Shown: positions 24,948-34,591, counted from the stretch's first letter. The stretch: DNA of 64,000 nucleotides from SABI01 sp963663665 (GCA_963663665.2 CAXXKP010000010.1:124001-188000), one strand, 5' to 3'. Notes: generated by a model not told the origin, from the letters alone. Numbers and translations: made by a program.

Positions 24948-25955
24948 TTAGAACCGTTTTGTATACGAATGGCAATATGGGGTTGACCCCTTATGCTCAT
25001 AATAGTCTTGATGGTAATCTTCAGCATTGTAGAATTCTTTTCTTGGTCTCACTTGGGTTGCTATATCATACCCTTTATCTTGAAGTATCTCTAAAAGATT
25101 GATCGCTGTATTATATTCGTTTTCTGAGCCATAAAAGATTGCAGAGAGATACTGATTTCCAATATCAGGTCCTTGTCCGCCTTCTTGAGTTGGGTCATGA
25201 ATTTCTAAGAAATACTTTGTAAGTTCCTCATAGGAGATCGTAAGTGGATTGTAGAGAACTTCAACAGCTTCTAAGTGCCCAGTAGTATGAGTGAGAACTT
25301 GTTGATACGTAGGATCTACTACCGTTCCTCCAGTGTACCCACTTTTCACATCATATACACCTTCCAAACTCTCCATCAGATATTCTACACCCCAAAAGCA
25401 TCCTCCTGCATAGACAGCTTTAGCCACAGGGGGGCCAGTACGAAAATCCATACTGATCGAATTGACGCAATGACGTGTGTTTTTGTCGGTAAATCCTTCA
25501 TTGAGGAAAACATGACCAAGGTGTCCACCACATGTTGCGCATACGATTTCTGTTCTCAATCCATCTGCATCGGGAATCCTTGTTACCGCACCAGGTATTT
25601 CATCATCGAAACTTGGCCATCCACACCCTGAATGGAATTTGTCATCACTCACATAGAGAGGGGAATTACAAAGAGTACAATAGTATGTGCCTTTTTCCTC
25701 ATTATCAGTATATTCACCCGTAAAAGCTCTCTCTGTCCCTTTTTGTAGGAGAACATATGCCTCCTCTTGAGTTAATGTATTCTTTAATTCTTCAGCTAAA
25801 GGTATATACGGGTATCGTTCTTTAAGTGATCCATTCACTGTTACCTCACTTTCTTTCACTTCGCTATTTACTTCTTTGTGACTAGAGGCAAATAGTAGGA
25901 AAGGAATGCATAATAATAAAAATAGTAAATCTAATCTTTGGCGTGTATTGTTCAT
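24948..25955 (-). CDS. msrBA: Exported MsrB-MsrA fusion, peptide methionine sulfoxide reductase
   Basis: Repairs oxidised methionine in proteins, both R and S sulfoxides. Of 335 residues, the first 22 or so form a signal sequence (LLFLLLCIPFLLFASS). An MsrB domain (about 50-175) has two zinc CxxC pairs (YCTLCNS, VCATCGGHLGH) and the catalytic Cys in RHCVNSISM. An MsrA domain (about 183-335) has GGCFWG with its catalytic Cys and the C-terminal YHQDYYEHKG. The order MsrB-MsrA is the reverse of Neisseria PilB. The export signal points to periplasmic or membrane-attached repair. The ATG at 25955 is chosen; a GTG six bases earlier would overlap the ribosome site. Confidence 0.93.
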   Translation of the reverse strand: MNNTRQRLDLLFLLLCIPFLLFASSHKEVNSEVKESEVTVNGSLKERYPYIPLAEELKNTLTQEEAYVLLQKGTERAFTGEYTDNEEKGTYYCTLCNSPLYVSDDKFHSGCGWPSFDDEIPGAVTRIPDADGLRTEIVCATCGGHLGHVFLNEGFTDKNTRHCVNSISMDFRTGPPVAKAVYAGGCFWGVEYLMESLEGVYDVKSGYTGGTVVDPTYQQVLTHTTGHLEAVEVLYNPLTISYEELTKYFLEIHDPTQEGGQGPDIGNQYLSAIFYGSENEYNTAINLLEILQDKGYDIATQVRPRKEFYNAEDYHQDYYEHKGSTPYCHSYTKRF

Positions 25956-26090
25956 AAACACTCCTTTATATAGTACTTACCACTATATCTATTCTTTTAA
26001 CATACGTAAAACTGATGGAAACGGCTAGGTGGATATTATTTCTTTACTCATATCAGTTTTCCTTTATAATAAGAGATCAGAGGTCAAAAT

Positions 26091-27305
26091 ATGAAAAAAT
26101 TCTTTTATAGGCTTTACTGTCGAACTTTTCAAAAAACACTCTATATTGTGAGTCCCTTCATGCCTTATAAGAAACAACGGATTATTACAGGAGAGAAGTC
26201 GATTCTTACCCTTCCTTCTCTTATTAAAGAAGCTGGGAAAAATAAAGTTTGTATAATTAGTGATGCTCATGTGATCGACCTACCTATCGTGAAAGAACTC
26301 ATTTCTCTTCTTAAAAAAGAGAAGATTGGTTACTCAATATTCGACAAAGTACCTCCAAATCCTACGGTTGAGGTCATAGAAGATGCTAAGAATTTTTTCC
26401 TAGAACAGGAATGTGATTCATTAGTCGCAATTGGTGGTGGATCAAGTATTGACAGTGCAAAAGCTGTAGGAGCTAGAGTTGCATATCCAAAGAAATCTCT
26501 ACATAAAATGAAAGGGATCTTAAAAGTAAACAGAGCAATTCCTTTTTTAATCGCAGTACCGAGTACTGCAGGAACAGGAAGTGAAGCGACTCTTGCTGCT
26601 GTTGTCACAGATCCTTCTATAAAAGAGAAGTACGCAATCAACTCATTTCCACTTATTCCTAAAATAGCCATATTAGACCCTGAAATGACACGAACCCTTC
26701 CACCTCATCTCACAAGCACTACTGCGATGGATGCTCTCACTCATGCAATCGAAGCCTTCATTGGTCTAAGTAGTACTGCGTATTCAAGAAAGGCAAGTGT
26801 TGATGCAACAACGATAATTTTTCATGAAATAGAAAAAGTCTATAAAGATCCTCTTAATACCACTTCTCGCCAACATCTCCTTCTTGCCTCTTATAGGGCA
26901 GGGGAAGCTTTCACTCGTAGTTATGTTGGAAATATCCATGCACTCTCTCATCCACTCACAGCCTATTATGGAATCCCTCATGGACTTGCAAATGCTGTTA
27001 CACTTCCATATGTTCTCTCGTATTATGGCAAAAAATGTCACAAACGATTAGCCACACTAGCAAGAGACGCTAAAGTGATAGAATTAGGAAAAAGCGATGA
27101 AGAGAGTGCAAATCTTTTTATTCAAAAGATTGAGGACCTTAATAAGAAATTAGATATCCCTACTCATTTTACACAAATAAGAGAAGAAGATATTGATAAT
27201 CTAACTAAGCATGCTCTTGGTGAGGCTAATCCTCTCTATCCAGTTCCCGTTATATTCACGGCAGAGGATTGTAAGAATCTCTATCACAAAATTATGAATA
27301 TATAG
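26091..27305 (+). CDS. Iron-containing alcohol dehydrogenase
   Basis: Group III metal-dependent NAD(P)-linked dehydrogenase, 404 residues. Seen: the nucleotide-binding GGGSSIDSAKAVGA near residue 118, VPSTAGTGSEAT near residue 158, and metal ligands in ALTHAIEAFIG, IHALSHPLTAYYGIPHGLANA. AGAGG precedes the ATG. It may act on primary alcohols, aldehydes or diols in fermentation; the substrate cannot be inferred. It stands alone. Confidence 0.92.
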   Translation: MKKFFYRLYCRTFQKTLYIVSPFMPYKKQRIITGEKSILTLPSLIKEAGKNKVCIISDAHVIDLPIVKELISLLKKEKIGYSIFDKVPPNPTVEVIEDAKNFFLEQECDSLVAIGGGSSIDSAKAVGARVAYPKKSLHKMKGILKVNRAIPFLIAVPSTAGTGSEATLAAVVTDPSIKEKYAINSFPLIPKIAILDPEMTRTLPPHLTSTTAMDALTHAIEAFIGLSSTAYSRKASVDATTIIFHEIEKVYKDPLNTTSRQHLLLASYRAGEAFTRSYVGNIHALSHPLTAYYGIPHGLANAVTLPYVLSYYGKKCHKRLATLARDAKVIELGKSDEESANLFIQKIEDLNKKLDIPTHFTQIREEDIDNLTKHALGEANPLYPVPVIFTAEDCKNLYHKIMNI

Positions 27306-27378
27306 AGGATTGCTTTTTCAGCAGAAGAGTAATTAATGTATTAGATAATAAAAATGTATGGAAATGAAGAATAAAAAA

Positions 27379-27403
27379 GGGACAAGTGAAAACCACTTGT
27401 CCC
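27379..27403 (-). terminator. Rho-independent terminator of the purine permease gene
   Basis: Perfect 10-bp stem GGGACAAGTG / CACTTGTCCC with an AAAAC loop. On the minus strand it is followed by TTTTTT (rc of 27373-27378). Confidence 0.85.
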
Positions 27404-27426
27404 TAATATTATCTCTTGTACCTGAA

Positions 27427-28710
27427 TTAGCCAAGGATTAATTTCAACACGAGAAGCACTGCGATAACAACCATTGTTGGACTGATTTCTTTTGCTTTTT
27501 TTGTGAAGATTTTTAAGAGAATCCAGCTCAAAGCACCATACATAATACCATTAGCGATAGAGTATGTGGTTACCATAAAGAGGATTGTGAGGAAAGCTGG
27601 GACAGCTTCTGTAGTCTCTTCAAAGTCGATGTCTTTTACAGGAGAAATCATGAAAAGACCAACGAGGATGAGAGCAGGAGAAGTTGCTGCAGCTGGAATT
27701 GAGATAAATAAAGGTGCAAAGAACAATGAGAGAAGGAAAAGCACTGCAACTGTAAGACTTGTGAGTCCAGTACGGCCACCTTCACTTACACCAGCAGAGG
27801 ATTCTACATAGGTAGTAACAGTAGAAGTACCGAGCATAGCACCAACTGTAGTACCAATAGCATCAGCAAATAATGCTTCTTTTACTTTAGGGATAGTTCC
27901 ATCAGCATTCAAGATGTCTGCTTTTGTAGCGCATCCAATAAGAGTTCCAACTGTGTCAAACATGTCAACAAAGAGGAATGTGAATACGATAATAACCATG
28001 TCAATTGTAAATACAGAAGCAAATGAGAATTTAAGGAAAGTAGGAGCTAAAGAAGGAGGTAAGTAGGAACCGCCTGCATAAGAAGTAACCCCAAAAGGAA
28101 TACCAACAAGTGTTGTGAGGATAATTCCAATCAAGAGAGCTCCCTTCACTTTATATGCTACAAGAATACTTGTGATAACAAGTCCAATAATAGCTACAAG
28201 GGCTGCACCATGAGTGATATCACCTAATTGAACAAGTGTTGCACCACCTACGACGATACCGGAATTCTGAAGACCGATAAATGCAATAAACAATCCAATA
28301 CCAACACTAATAGCTTTTTTCATGTTCATTGGAATTGAGTTGACGATTGCTTCACGAATATTGAATGCAGTGAGAATGATAAAAATAATACCTTCAATAA
28401 ATACTGCAGTTAACGCTTGTTGCCATGTATATCCCATTGTGAAAACAACTGTGTATACAAAGAATGCGTTAAGTCCCATCCCTGGTGCTAAAGCAAAAGG
28501 AAGGTTTGCTAAGAAAGCCATAACAAGAGTAGCGATAGCTGCTGAAAGTGCGGTGGCGGTGAATACAGCACCGAAGTCCATCCCTGCTTCACTCAGCATT
28601 AAAGGGTTAACAATAAGTATGTAAGCCATTGTTAAAAATGTCGTTACACCAGCGAGCACTTCAGTCTTTACCGAAGTTTTGTGCTCATTGAGCTTGAAAA
28701 ACTTTTCCAT
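27427..28710 (-). CDS. NCS2-family adenine/guanine/hypoxanthine permease (AzgA/PbuG type)
   Basis: Proton-coupled purine base importer with about 12-14 membrane segments, 427 residues. The start FFKLNEHKTSVKTEVLAGVTTFLTMAYILIVNP is diagnostic for the AzgA-like branch. LPFALAPGMGLNAFFVY and the later FLFVDMFDTVGTLIG and GTSTVTTYVESSAGVSEGGRTG are substrate-site motifs. I looked for a purine riboswitch in the 200-base leader and did not find its core. The gene ends at a strong terminator. Confidence 0.93.
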   Translation of the reverse strand: MEKFFKLNEHKTSVKTEVLAGVTTFLTMAYILIVNPLMLSEAGMDFGAVFTATALSAAIATLVMAFLANLPFALAPGMGLNAFFVYTVVFTMGYTWQQALTAVFIEGIIFIILTAFNIREAIVNSIPMNMKKAISVGIGLFIAFIGLQNSGIVVGGATLVQLGDITHGAALVAIIGLVITSILVAYKVKGALLIGIILTTLVGIPFGVTSYAGGSYLPPSLAPTFLKFSFASVFTIDMVIIVFTFLFVDMFDTVGTLIGCATKADILNADGTIPKVKEALFADAIGTTVGAMLGTSTVTTYVESSAGVSEGGRTGLTSLTVAVLFLLSLFFAPLFISIPAAATSPALILVGLFMISPVKDIDFEETTEAVPAFLTILFMVTTYSIANGIMYGALSWILLKIFTKKAKEISPTMVVIAVLLVLKLILG

Positions 28711-28796
28711 CTAATTAAATCTCCTTATTTGATGATATAGTATTCTACACTTGAGAATATGATTTGTACAGAAAAAAGTCTTGTGTAAAAGAAAAA

Positions 28797-28892
28797 ATAT
28801 TGAGCAGTAATGGAAAATATCGATAAAATTATTCATTTAAAATAAATATTAACTCATCTAAATGATGAAACCATTAATTACAGGCTCAATAT
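28797..28892 (-). other. Long hairpin after the coiled-coil lipoprotein gene
   Basis: A 9-bp stem (ATATTGAGC at 28797-28805 with GCTCAATAT at 28884-28892) encloses inner helices (TAATGG/CCATTA, TCATTTA/TAAATGA) and on the minus strand is followed by a T-rich run. It starts 17 bases after the lipoprotein stop and lies 87 bases before the permease start. It may be an unusual extended terminator or a structured leader of the permease. Confidence 0.35.
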
Positions 28893-28908
28893 ATTAAGAT
28901 GACTATGA

Positions 28909-29328
28909 TCAGTAATTTACGAAGGTAGCCATCGCATTTCTTAGATTCTCAATTTTTAGATTAAGATCTTTCATCGCCTTGGTTACGTTTACTATATCTG
29001 TAGCGAGATGAAGAAAATCCTCACTTGAACTGTACCCCGCCAATTTGGTGAGCTCCTCAATTTGGGAATATGTTTGAGTGAATGTTCCTCTAACTGAATC
29101 GATCTCCTTTTTTAGTTGAATGTTTTCATTATTTAACATCATAAGGTCGTTTTGAAGAGCACTGATTTGTGTTCCTGCATTCTTAATTTCTGCGACTAAT
29201 GAGCGAATATTCGCTTCGTTCTCACTCTTATAATTGGAAAATTCTTCAATACTCACGCCTGTTGCGCAAGAGATGAATAGGGTTCCAATAATTGTAAGCA
29301 CAATTAGTCCTATCAATTGTTTTTTCAT
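28909..29328 (-). CDS. Small coiled-coil lipoprotein
   Basis: A 139-residue protein with a lipoprotein signal ending in TLFISC (Cys21). The mature part is almost wholly helical with heptad spacing (IRSLVAEIKNAGTQISALQNDLMMLNNENIQLKKEID, then a second helix near the end), reminiscent in build, though not in sequence, of Lpp-type envelope spacers. It has no enzyme motif. It is probably attached to the outer membrane and extends into the periplasm; a structural role is inferred only from shape. Confidence 0.8.
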   Translation of the reverse strand: MKKQLIGLIVLTIIGTLFISCATGVSIEEFSNYKSENEANIRSLVAEIKNAGTQISALQNDLMMLNNENIQLKKEIDSVRGTFTQTYSQIEELTKLAGYSSSEDFLHLATDIVNVTKAMKDLNLKIENLRNAMATFVNY

Positions 29329-29444
29329 CCGAAGGTCCTCCTGTAATGAGCTGTTTTATACTACCTTTATAGTAGATATCGATTTATTATAACGCATTAC
29401 TAAATCAAACGAAAATAAAAATTGACTCATAGAGGAAAAAAATA

Positions 29445-29469
29445 AGAGGTTGTATCTATTACAACCTCT
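29445..29469 (-). terminator. Rho-independent terminator of the LacI-kinase unit
   Basis: Perfect 10-bp stem AGAGGTTGTA / TACAACCTCT with a TCTAT loop. On the minus strand a T-rich run follows (rc of 29435-29444). It lies 32 bases after the kinase stop. Confidence 0.85.
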
Positions 29470-29500
29470 CATATTTGAAATTTTTGTTGTCTCCCGAGTA

Positions 29501-31102
29501 TTATGGTAGATTTTCTACCGCAGCTTTCTCTACTGCTAATCCTTTTTTGTAGTTAACAAAGAATGCATTGAATCCATCAATATCTTCTTTGGTTGGAACA
29601 ATAGTTGTTGCTTCACTAGAACCGAATACTTTCTTGGATAAGAACTCTTGTAGGCTAGAGTCATCTTCCTGTACAAGATACGACGCTAGAAGTGCAATTC
29701 CCCATGCTCCACCTTCACCAGCTGTTTTTAATACTGATATTGGAGTATGCATAGCTGCTGCCATCATTGTTTGACCTACTACAGGAGTTTTAAAAAATCC
29801 TCCATGGCCATTAATCGCATCAACTTCAACTTTCTCATTCTCAAATAAAATGTCCATTCCTACTCTTAGTGCTCCTAGGGAAGTGAATAGTTGAGCACGC
29901 ATAAAATTCTCTATTGAAAAATCATTTTCAGTTAAACGAATGAATAAAGGTCTTCCTTCATATATTCCAGTCATGGTCTCTCCTGAAATATAGTTGAAGG
30001 GGAGGAGTCCTCCACAATCTTTTGCACCATCTAACGCTTTAGAAAGAAGAATGTCATATAGTTCAGATTTTTTTAAGGTATTGCCCGTCGCTTTGATTAC
30101 TTGAGCAAATAAATTCATCCAGCGGTCATATTCACCTGTACAGTTGTTGGCATGGCTCATTGCTACAAGAGAGCCATCGGGAGTTGTGACAAGGTCAATG
30201 AGTTTGTTATAACTCTTTGATAACTCTTGTTCTAAGACTATCATAGCAAATACTGAAGTTCCTGCTGACACATTCCCTGTACGTTTGGCAATACTATTTG
30301 TTGCTACCATACCAGTTCCAGCATCACCTTCCGGTGGGCACATAGGAATTCCTGATGTGAATTCACCACTTGGGTCTAATAATAATGCGCCTTCTTTTGT
30401 GAGAGATCCTGCATCCTCCCCTGAAACAAGGACTTTTGGAAGAATTGAACGAGTTTTCCACCCATATCCCTTTTCAGCTATAAGAGCGTCAAATTGATCA
30501 ATCATTTTTTCATAGTAATTATTCGTAGATGTATCGATAGGGAACATTCCCGAAACATCTCCTATCCCGAGGACTTTCTTCCCTGTGAGCTTCCAGTGAA
30601 CATACGCAGCAAGAGTTCCTACATATGCAATATCTTTTACATGTTCTTCATTATTAAGAATCGCTTGATAAAGGTGGCTTATAGTCCATCTCTCTGGTAC
30701 TGGGTAATTAAATAGATTTGAAAGGAGTTCTGATGCTTGACTTGTAGTAGTATTGCGCCAGGTTCTAAATGGGGTAAGGAGTTGTCCCTCCCTATCGAAA
30801 GCAAGATATCCATGCATCATAGCACTTACTCCAAATGCTTTGACGGTGGTTAGGGGAACTTCAAATTTTTCTTGAACATCTTTCTTTAAGTTTTTGACAC
30901 AGGTAGCAAGACCTTCCCATACATCGTTTAGAGAATAGGTCCAGTAACCATCAATGAGGGCATTTTCCCAATCGGAGCCACCCTGAGCAATTGGTTCATT
31001 AGCGCTATCAATTAACACAGCCTTAATTCGAGTTGAACCAAGTTCAATCCCTAATACTGCATTTCCTTCACGAATCAGCTTCCTTGTTTTTTCATTAATC
31101 AT
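29501..31102 (-). CDS. FGGY-family carbohydrate kinase
   Basis: Phosphorylates a sugar or polyol with ATP in the cytoplasm; 533 residues, in the size range of xylulokinase and L-ribulokinase relatives. Seen: the N-terminal phosphate loop LGIELGSTRIKAVLID, SAMMHGYLAFD for sugar binding, GDAGTGMVAT and TGNVSAGTSVFAM in the middle, and the C-terminal GEGGAWGIALLAS for adenosine binding. The substrate is not clear. A LacI regulator 31 bases upstream is probably co-transcribed and local, so the kinase should belong to a sugar-induced pathway whose other genes lie elsewhere. Confidence 0.9.
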   Translation of the reverse strand: MINEKTRKLIREGNAVLGIELGSTRIKAVLIDSANEPIAQGGSDWENALIDGYWTYSLNDVWEGLATCVKNLKKDVQEKFEVPLTTVKAFGVSAMMHGYLAFDREGQLLTPFRTWRNTTTSQASELLSNLFNYPVPERWTISHLYQAILNNEEHVKDIAYVGTLAAYVHWKLTGKKVLGIGDVSGMFPIDTSTNNYYEKMIDQFDALIAEKGYGWKTRSILPKVLVSGEDAGSLTKEGALLLDPSGEFTSGIPMCPPEGDAGTGMVATNSIAKRTGNVSAGTSVFAMIVLEQELSKSYNKLIDLVTTPDGSLVAMSHANNCTGEYDRWMNLFAQVIKATGNTLKKSELYDILLSKALDGAKDCGGLLPFNYISGETMTGIYEGRPLFIRLTENDFSIENFMRAQLFTSLGALRVGMDILFENEKVEVDAINGHGGFFKTPVVGQTMMAAAMHTPISVLKTAGEGGAWGIALLASYLVQEDDSSLQEFLSKKVFGSSEATTIVPTKEDIDGFNAFFVNYKKGLAVEKAAVENLP

Positions 31103-31133
31103 TCTCTTATTCCTTATATGTATATTTTTGTTA

Positions 31134-32162
31134 TCAATTTACTCTATGTTGCTCATAATCTACCTCTCCTGTAAAGAGAGATGATCGCCCTTCAATACTA
31201 TAATTTAGAATTACTTTTCTACTTGTAGTAATTGTTTGATTGATTGAAATTTTATTTTGTAATAATTCGATTGCTGTGATTGCGATGTTTGTTATCGGTT
31301 GAGAAATAGCATCAACGGGGTAGGCAACATGATCCAGCCATTTGTTATTATCAAATGTACTTATGAATTTGATGTGGTTTTGATCTCCTAATCTAGAAAT
31401 TTTTCCCAGTACTTCATAACAGATATTAGAACTTGCACAAATAATAGTATCGATTTCTAGGTTCTGCGAGATGAACTTACTGATATTGGAATGAATCGTA
31501 TCTCCATCATATTCAACTTCCAGAATACGTTCTTGTTTGAAGATGTTATTTTCCTTCATAGCTAAAGTGTATCCTTTTTTTCTCTCACGAGCACAGTAGT
31601 TTTTGTCAGCAAAAGAAATCATTCCAATAGAATGATTCCCTTTTTCAATCATTTTTTTTGTCAGGTAGTATGTCGCCATCATATTGTCGATACCAACAAA
31701 GTCAAACATGTCACTATCAATTTTTCTGTCTACTTGGATTATCGGAATATGTTTGCAAAAGGAGAAGTCTGCTTGAGTGTCACATGGGGCGATAATAATT
31801 CCAGCAACCTCTGCTTTTATAAGTGTTCTGATACAGTGTAATTCTTTCTCTGGGTTTTCTTCACTATCCATAATAAGGAGATGAAATCCCTCATCATAGG
31901 CAATATTTTCTAGTTCTCGAATGAGTTCATTAAAAAAATCGACTCGAATATCTGCTATGACTACTCCAATACAGGTAGATTTAGGAAAATGATGGCGTTT
32001 AGATGGAGCTTGATAACCTAATTCCTGTGTCGCCTTCATAATTATTTCTCTAGTCGACTCATCAATATGTCGAGTTTTGTTAATGAAATGAGAAATAGTG
32101 GCAATTGAGAATCCAGTTTTTTCTGCTATATCTTGTAATCGTACTTTCTTTTTACGTGCCAT
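31134..32162 (-). CDS. LacI-family transcription regulator
   Basis: A 342-residue repressor. Residues 5-55 form the LacI helix-turn-helix and hinge (VRLQDIAEKTGFSIATISHFINKTRHIDESTREII). A periplasmic-binding-protein-like sugar sensor follows (CIGVVIADIRVDFFNELIRELE..., HIPIIQVDRKI, SHxxxxxx-type end). It precedes the FGGY kinase and likely controls it. Two CG-centred near-palindromes in its leader (32239-32246 and 32381-32390) are candidate auto-operators. Confidence 0.93.
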   Translation of the reverse strand: MARKKKVRLQDIAEKTGFSIATISHFINKTRHIDESTREIIMKATQELGYQAPSKRHHFPKSTCIGVVIADIRVDFFNELIRELENIAYDEGFHLLIMDSEENPEKELHCIRTLIKAEVAGIIIAPCDTQADFSFCKHIPIIQVDRKIDSDMFDFVGIDNMMATYYLTKKMIEKGNHSIGMISFADKNYCARERKKGYTLAMKENNIFKQERILEVEYDGDTIHSNISKFISQNLEIDTIICASSNICYEVLGKISRLGDQNHIKFISTFDNNKWLDHVAYPVDAISQPITNIAITAIELLQNKISINQTITTSRKVILNYSIEGRSSLFTGEVDYEQHRVN

Positions 32163-32469
32163 TGGAGAACCTTTTTTTTGATTTCTTCATTATCATACAA
32201 CAGCATAAGGAGTAATTCAATGAAAAGTGATATTAAAATTACGTAAAAAAAAGTGTATTATATATATTACTACTAGCTAATAAAAATTTATTGAAAGAAT
32301 TTCGAGTTTAATATAGCACTATATTAAAATAATTTAAGTAAAAATAAATAAGAAATTATTAGATCTGCTATCTCATAAAATTTACGCAAAAAAATATTAT
32401 TTTGTAAATCTTGGTATTCTCAATTGTGTTAGAGGGGATAATGTTTATTCTTAATTAGCACAGATTTAC
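32163..32469. promoter_or_regulatory. Gap with candidate LacI operators
   Basis: AT-rich gap between divergent lacI-type and NUDIX genes. It contains TTACGTAA (32239-32246) and TTTACGCAAA (32381-32390), each followed by an A run. LacI-family operators usually have such a central CG step, so these are plausible sites for the adjacent regulator. Nothing else is seen. Confidence 0.4.
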
Positions 32470-32498
32470 TAGAAAAGAATCCTATAGGTGCGTATAGT
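32470..32498 (+). promoter_or_regulatory. Promoter of the NUDIX gene, apparently leaderless
   Basis: -35 TAGAAA (32470-32475), 17-base spacer, -10 TATAGT (32493-32498). Only seven bases separate the -10 from the ATG at 32506, and no Shine-Dalgarno sequence is present. Confidence 0.45.
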
Positions 32499-32505
32499 AG
32501 TTCTC

Positions 32506-32961
32506 ATGAAAACAGATTTGACAGTTGGCACCTATATCTTCCATGAAGAGAAAGTTCTCCTTATTTTACACAAGAAACTAAAATTGTGGCTCCCTGTAGG
32601 TGGTCATATTGAACAAGATGAAACTCCCGACGATGCAGTACATAGAGAAGTAAACGAGGAGGTGAATTTAGAAATTGCTTTGATTTCCACTCCAACCTTT
32701 GAGGTGATAGGTAATGTAATTACTCACCTTGCAATTCCCTTTTATGTGAATGTCCATAACGTCGGAGACCATAACCATGTCGGATTCTTTTATGTGAGTG
32801 CTGCAACAGATCCTTATAACCTCTCTATCAATAAAGATGAAATTCTTGATGCTACGTGGTTTACTAAAGAAGAGGTAGAAAAATCACAAGATGTGAGTGA
32901 TGAAGTGAAGGTGCTTTGCAAGAATGCTTTCCAAGAGTGGGATTCTTATCATAAAAGATAA
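32506..32961 (+). CDS. NUDIX hydrolase
   Basis: A 151-residue hydrolase of nucleoside diphosphates linked to another group. The NUDIX box is GHIEQDETPDDAVHREVNEEVNL (read as positions about 33-55), fitting Gx5Ex7REVxEE with the usual late Gly changed to Asn. The ATG at 32506 is preferred; an in-frame GTG at 32488 has no ribosome site and would lie upstream of the -10. The substrate cannot be predicted. Confidence 0.88.
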   Translation: MKTDLTVGTYIFHEEKVLLILHKKLKLWLPVGGHIEQDETPDDAVHREVNEEVNLEIALISTPTFEVIGNVITHLAIPFYVNVHNVGDHNHVGFFYVSAATDPYNLSINKDEILDATWFTKEEVEKSQDVSDEVKVLCKNAFQEWDSYHKR

Positions 32962-32986
32962 TTAATACTAGTCCAAATAATTAAAA

Positions 32987-34390
32987 TTACTTGTTTTCTA
33001 GTGAGATAGGAGTAATGGGTTTAGTCAAAACATGTTTAGCCTCTAATTTCCTTATTTCAACTAATACCCATATTAAAGTGACCAGCGTTGCAAGAATATC
33101 TGCAACAGGAAACGCTGCCCACACTCCATTTATTTGCATGAAAGAGGGGAGAATAAGTAAAAACGGTATGAGGAATATGAATTGTCGTGTAAGAGATAAA
33201 AAGATTGAAGGTGCCTTCTTGCCAATCGATTGAAATAACGTTGAACCTATAGCCTGAACTCCGATAACCGGAATTGCAAGCATCGTAATTCTAAGAGCAG
33301 GGGTTGCTATATCGAGCAATGCAATATCAGAGGAGAAAACGCTTAAAATCTGACGAGGGAACAGTTGAATGACAATCCATGCCGCTGTTGCAATAAGAGT
33401 TCCATATCCAATACTAATCTTTAGAACACTTTTCACTCTATCGTACTTCTTTGCACCGTAATTATACCCAGCAATTGGTTGGAATCCTTGAACTAGACCA
33501 AAAATAGGCATGAGCGTGAATATAAGAAGTCTATTTATCATTCCATAGGAAGCAATAGCTAAACCACCACCATACATTTTTAGAAGGTTATTAGTTAACA
33601 GGGCCATCACAGAAGTTCCTGATTGTCGAACAAAAGCAGGTATTCCAAGTGTGACAATTTCCATTATTACAGCTTTTTTAATGATAAAAGATTTTCGTGT
33701 GAAGGGAAGAGAACTTTTATTCGTCCTAAAAAAACGAACGACAAAGAGGAATGCGATGAATTGAGAGAGAACGGTTGCAATAGCGACTCCTTTAATACCA
33801 AGGTTAAACACAAATATGAAGATCGGATCAAATATAAGATTCAATCCTGTACCAATAATCATTACTGTCATAGCAACTTTTGCTTGGCCTTCAGCTCTGA
33901 TGATTCCGTTACTCGTCATACTCAAAGAGAGAAAGCCTGCACCTAGGAGGATTATGCTTACATATTCGAGCGCATAGGGGAGAACATCTTCTGTTGCTCC
34001 AAAAAATAGGAGTATTGGTTTTGTAAAAATGAGACCAATTATCATGAAGATGAAGGAAGCGATAACAGTTGCCGTAATTGCATTTCCTGCGGCAGAAGCA
34101 GCAGCAGGTTCATTCTTTTCTCCTAATCTTCTCGATATGATTGAGGCACTTCCGATCCCAAACGTTTGGGCAAAAGCTCCAATAAGCATTTGGATTGGAA
34201 ATGCAATACTCAATCCTGCTATGGCAAGAGGACCAACTCCTTGGCCTACAAAGATTGTATCAACAAAATTATAGAGTGCATTAACCATCATCCCTATCAT
34301 TGCAGGAACTGAGAGCTTTATAAGAAGTGTTCCCATTGGGTCACTTCCCATAAAAGATTTATCGAAGGATTTGGCTTTTTGTATACCCAT
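32987..34390 (-). CDS. MATE-family efflux transporter
   Basis: Twelve-segment inner-membrane exporter of drugs or metabolites driven by Na+ or H+, 467 residues. The start reads DPMGTLLIKLSVPAMIGMMVNALYNFVDTIFVGQGVG, typical of the DinF/NorM-like MATE group, with the internal repeat (IVTLGIPAFVRQSGTSVMALLTNNLL) in the second half and QPIAGYNYGAKKYDRV. It is a single gene; the natural substrate is unknown. Confidence 0.93.
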   Translation of the reverse strand: MGIQKAKSFDKSFMGSDPMGTLLIKLSVPAMIGMMVNALYNFVDTIFVGQGVGPLAIAGLSIAFPIQMLIGAFAQTFGIGSASIISRRLGEKNEPAAASAAGNAITATVIASFIFMIIGLIFTKPILLFFGATEDVLPYALEYVSIILLGAGFLSLSMTSNGIIRAEGQAKVAMTVMIIGTGLNLIFDPIFIFVFNLGIKGVAIATVLSQFIAFLFVVRFFRTNKSSLPFTRKSFIIKKAVIMEIVTLGIPAFVRQSGTSVMALLTNNLLKMYGGGLAIASYGMINRLLIFTLMPIFGLVQGFQPIAGYNYGAKKYDRVKSVLKISIGYGTLIATAAWIVIQLFPRQILSVFSSDIALLDIATPALRITMLAIPVIGVQAIGSTLFQSIGKKAPSIFLSLTRQFIFLIPFLLILPSFMQINGVWAAFPVADILATLVTLIWVLVEIRKLEAKHVLTKPITPISLENK

Positions 34391-34591
34391 TGTGTAGATA
34401 GCTCCTTTGTAGGTTCATCATATATAAATAGAGTAGACACTCAAGAAATTAACTACTCAAAAAATGTATATAAGAAAAAATTAGTAAGTATCCTAACTAT
34501 ATAAAAAGATGTACCTAAGAGTCAATAAACCCGATAAAGAATTTATCTATTTATCATTTTTGGTTTTTTCACTAATGATATTGATCTTTTG

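Noticed and set aside
28711..28908. Purine riboswitch before the NCS2 permease
   Set aside because: The conserved loop and core bases of the purine aptamer are absent on the minus strand.
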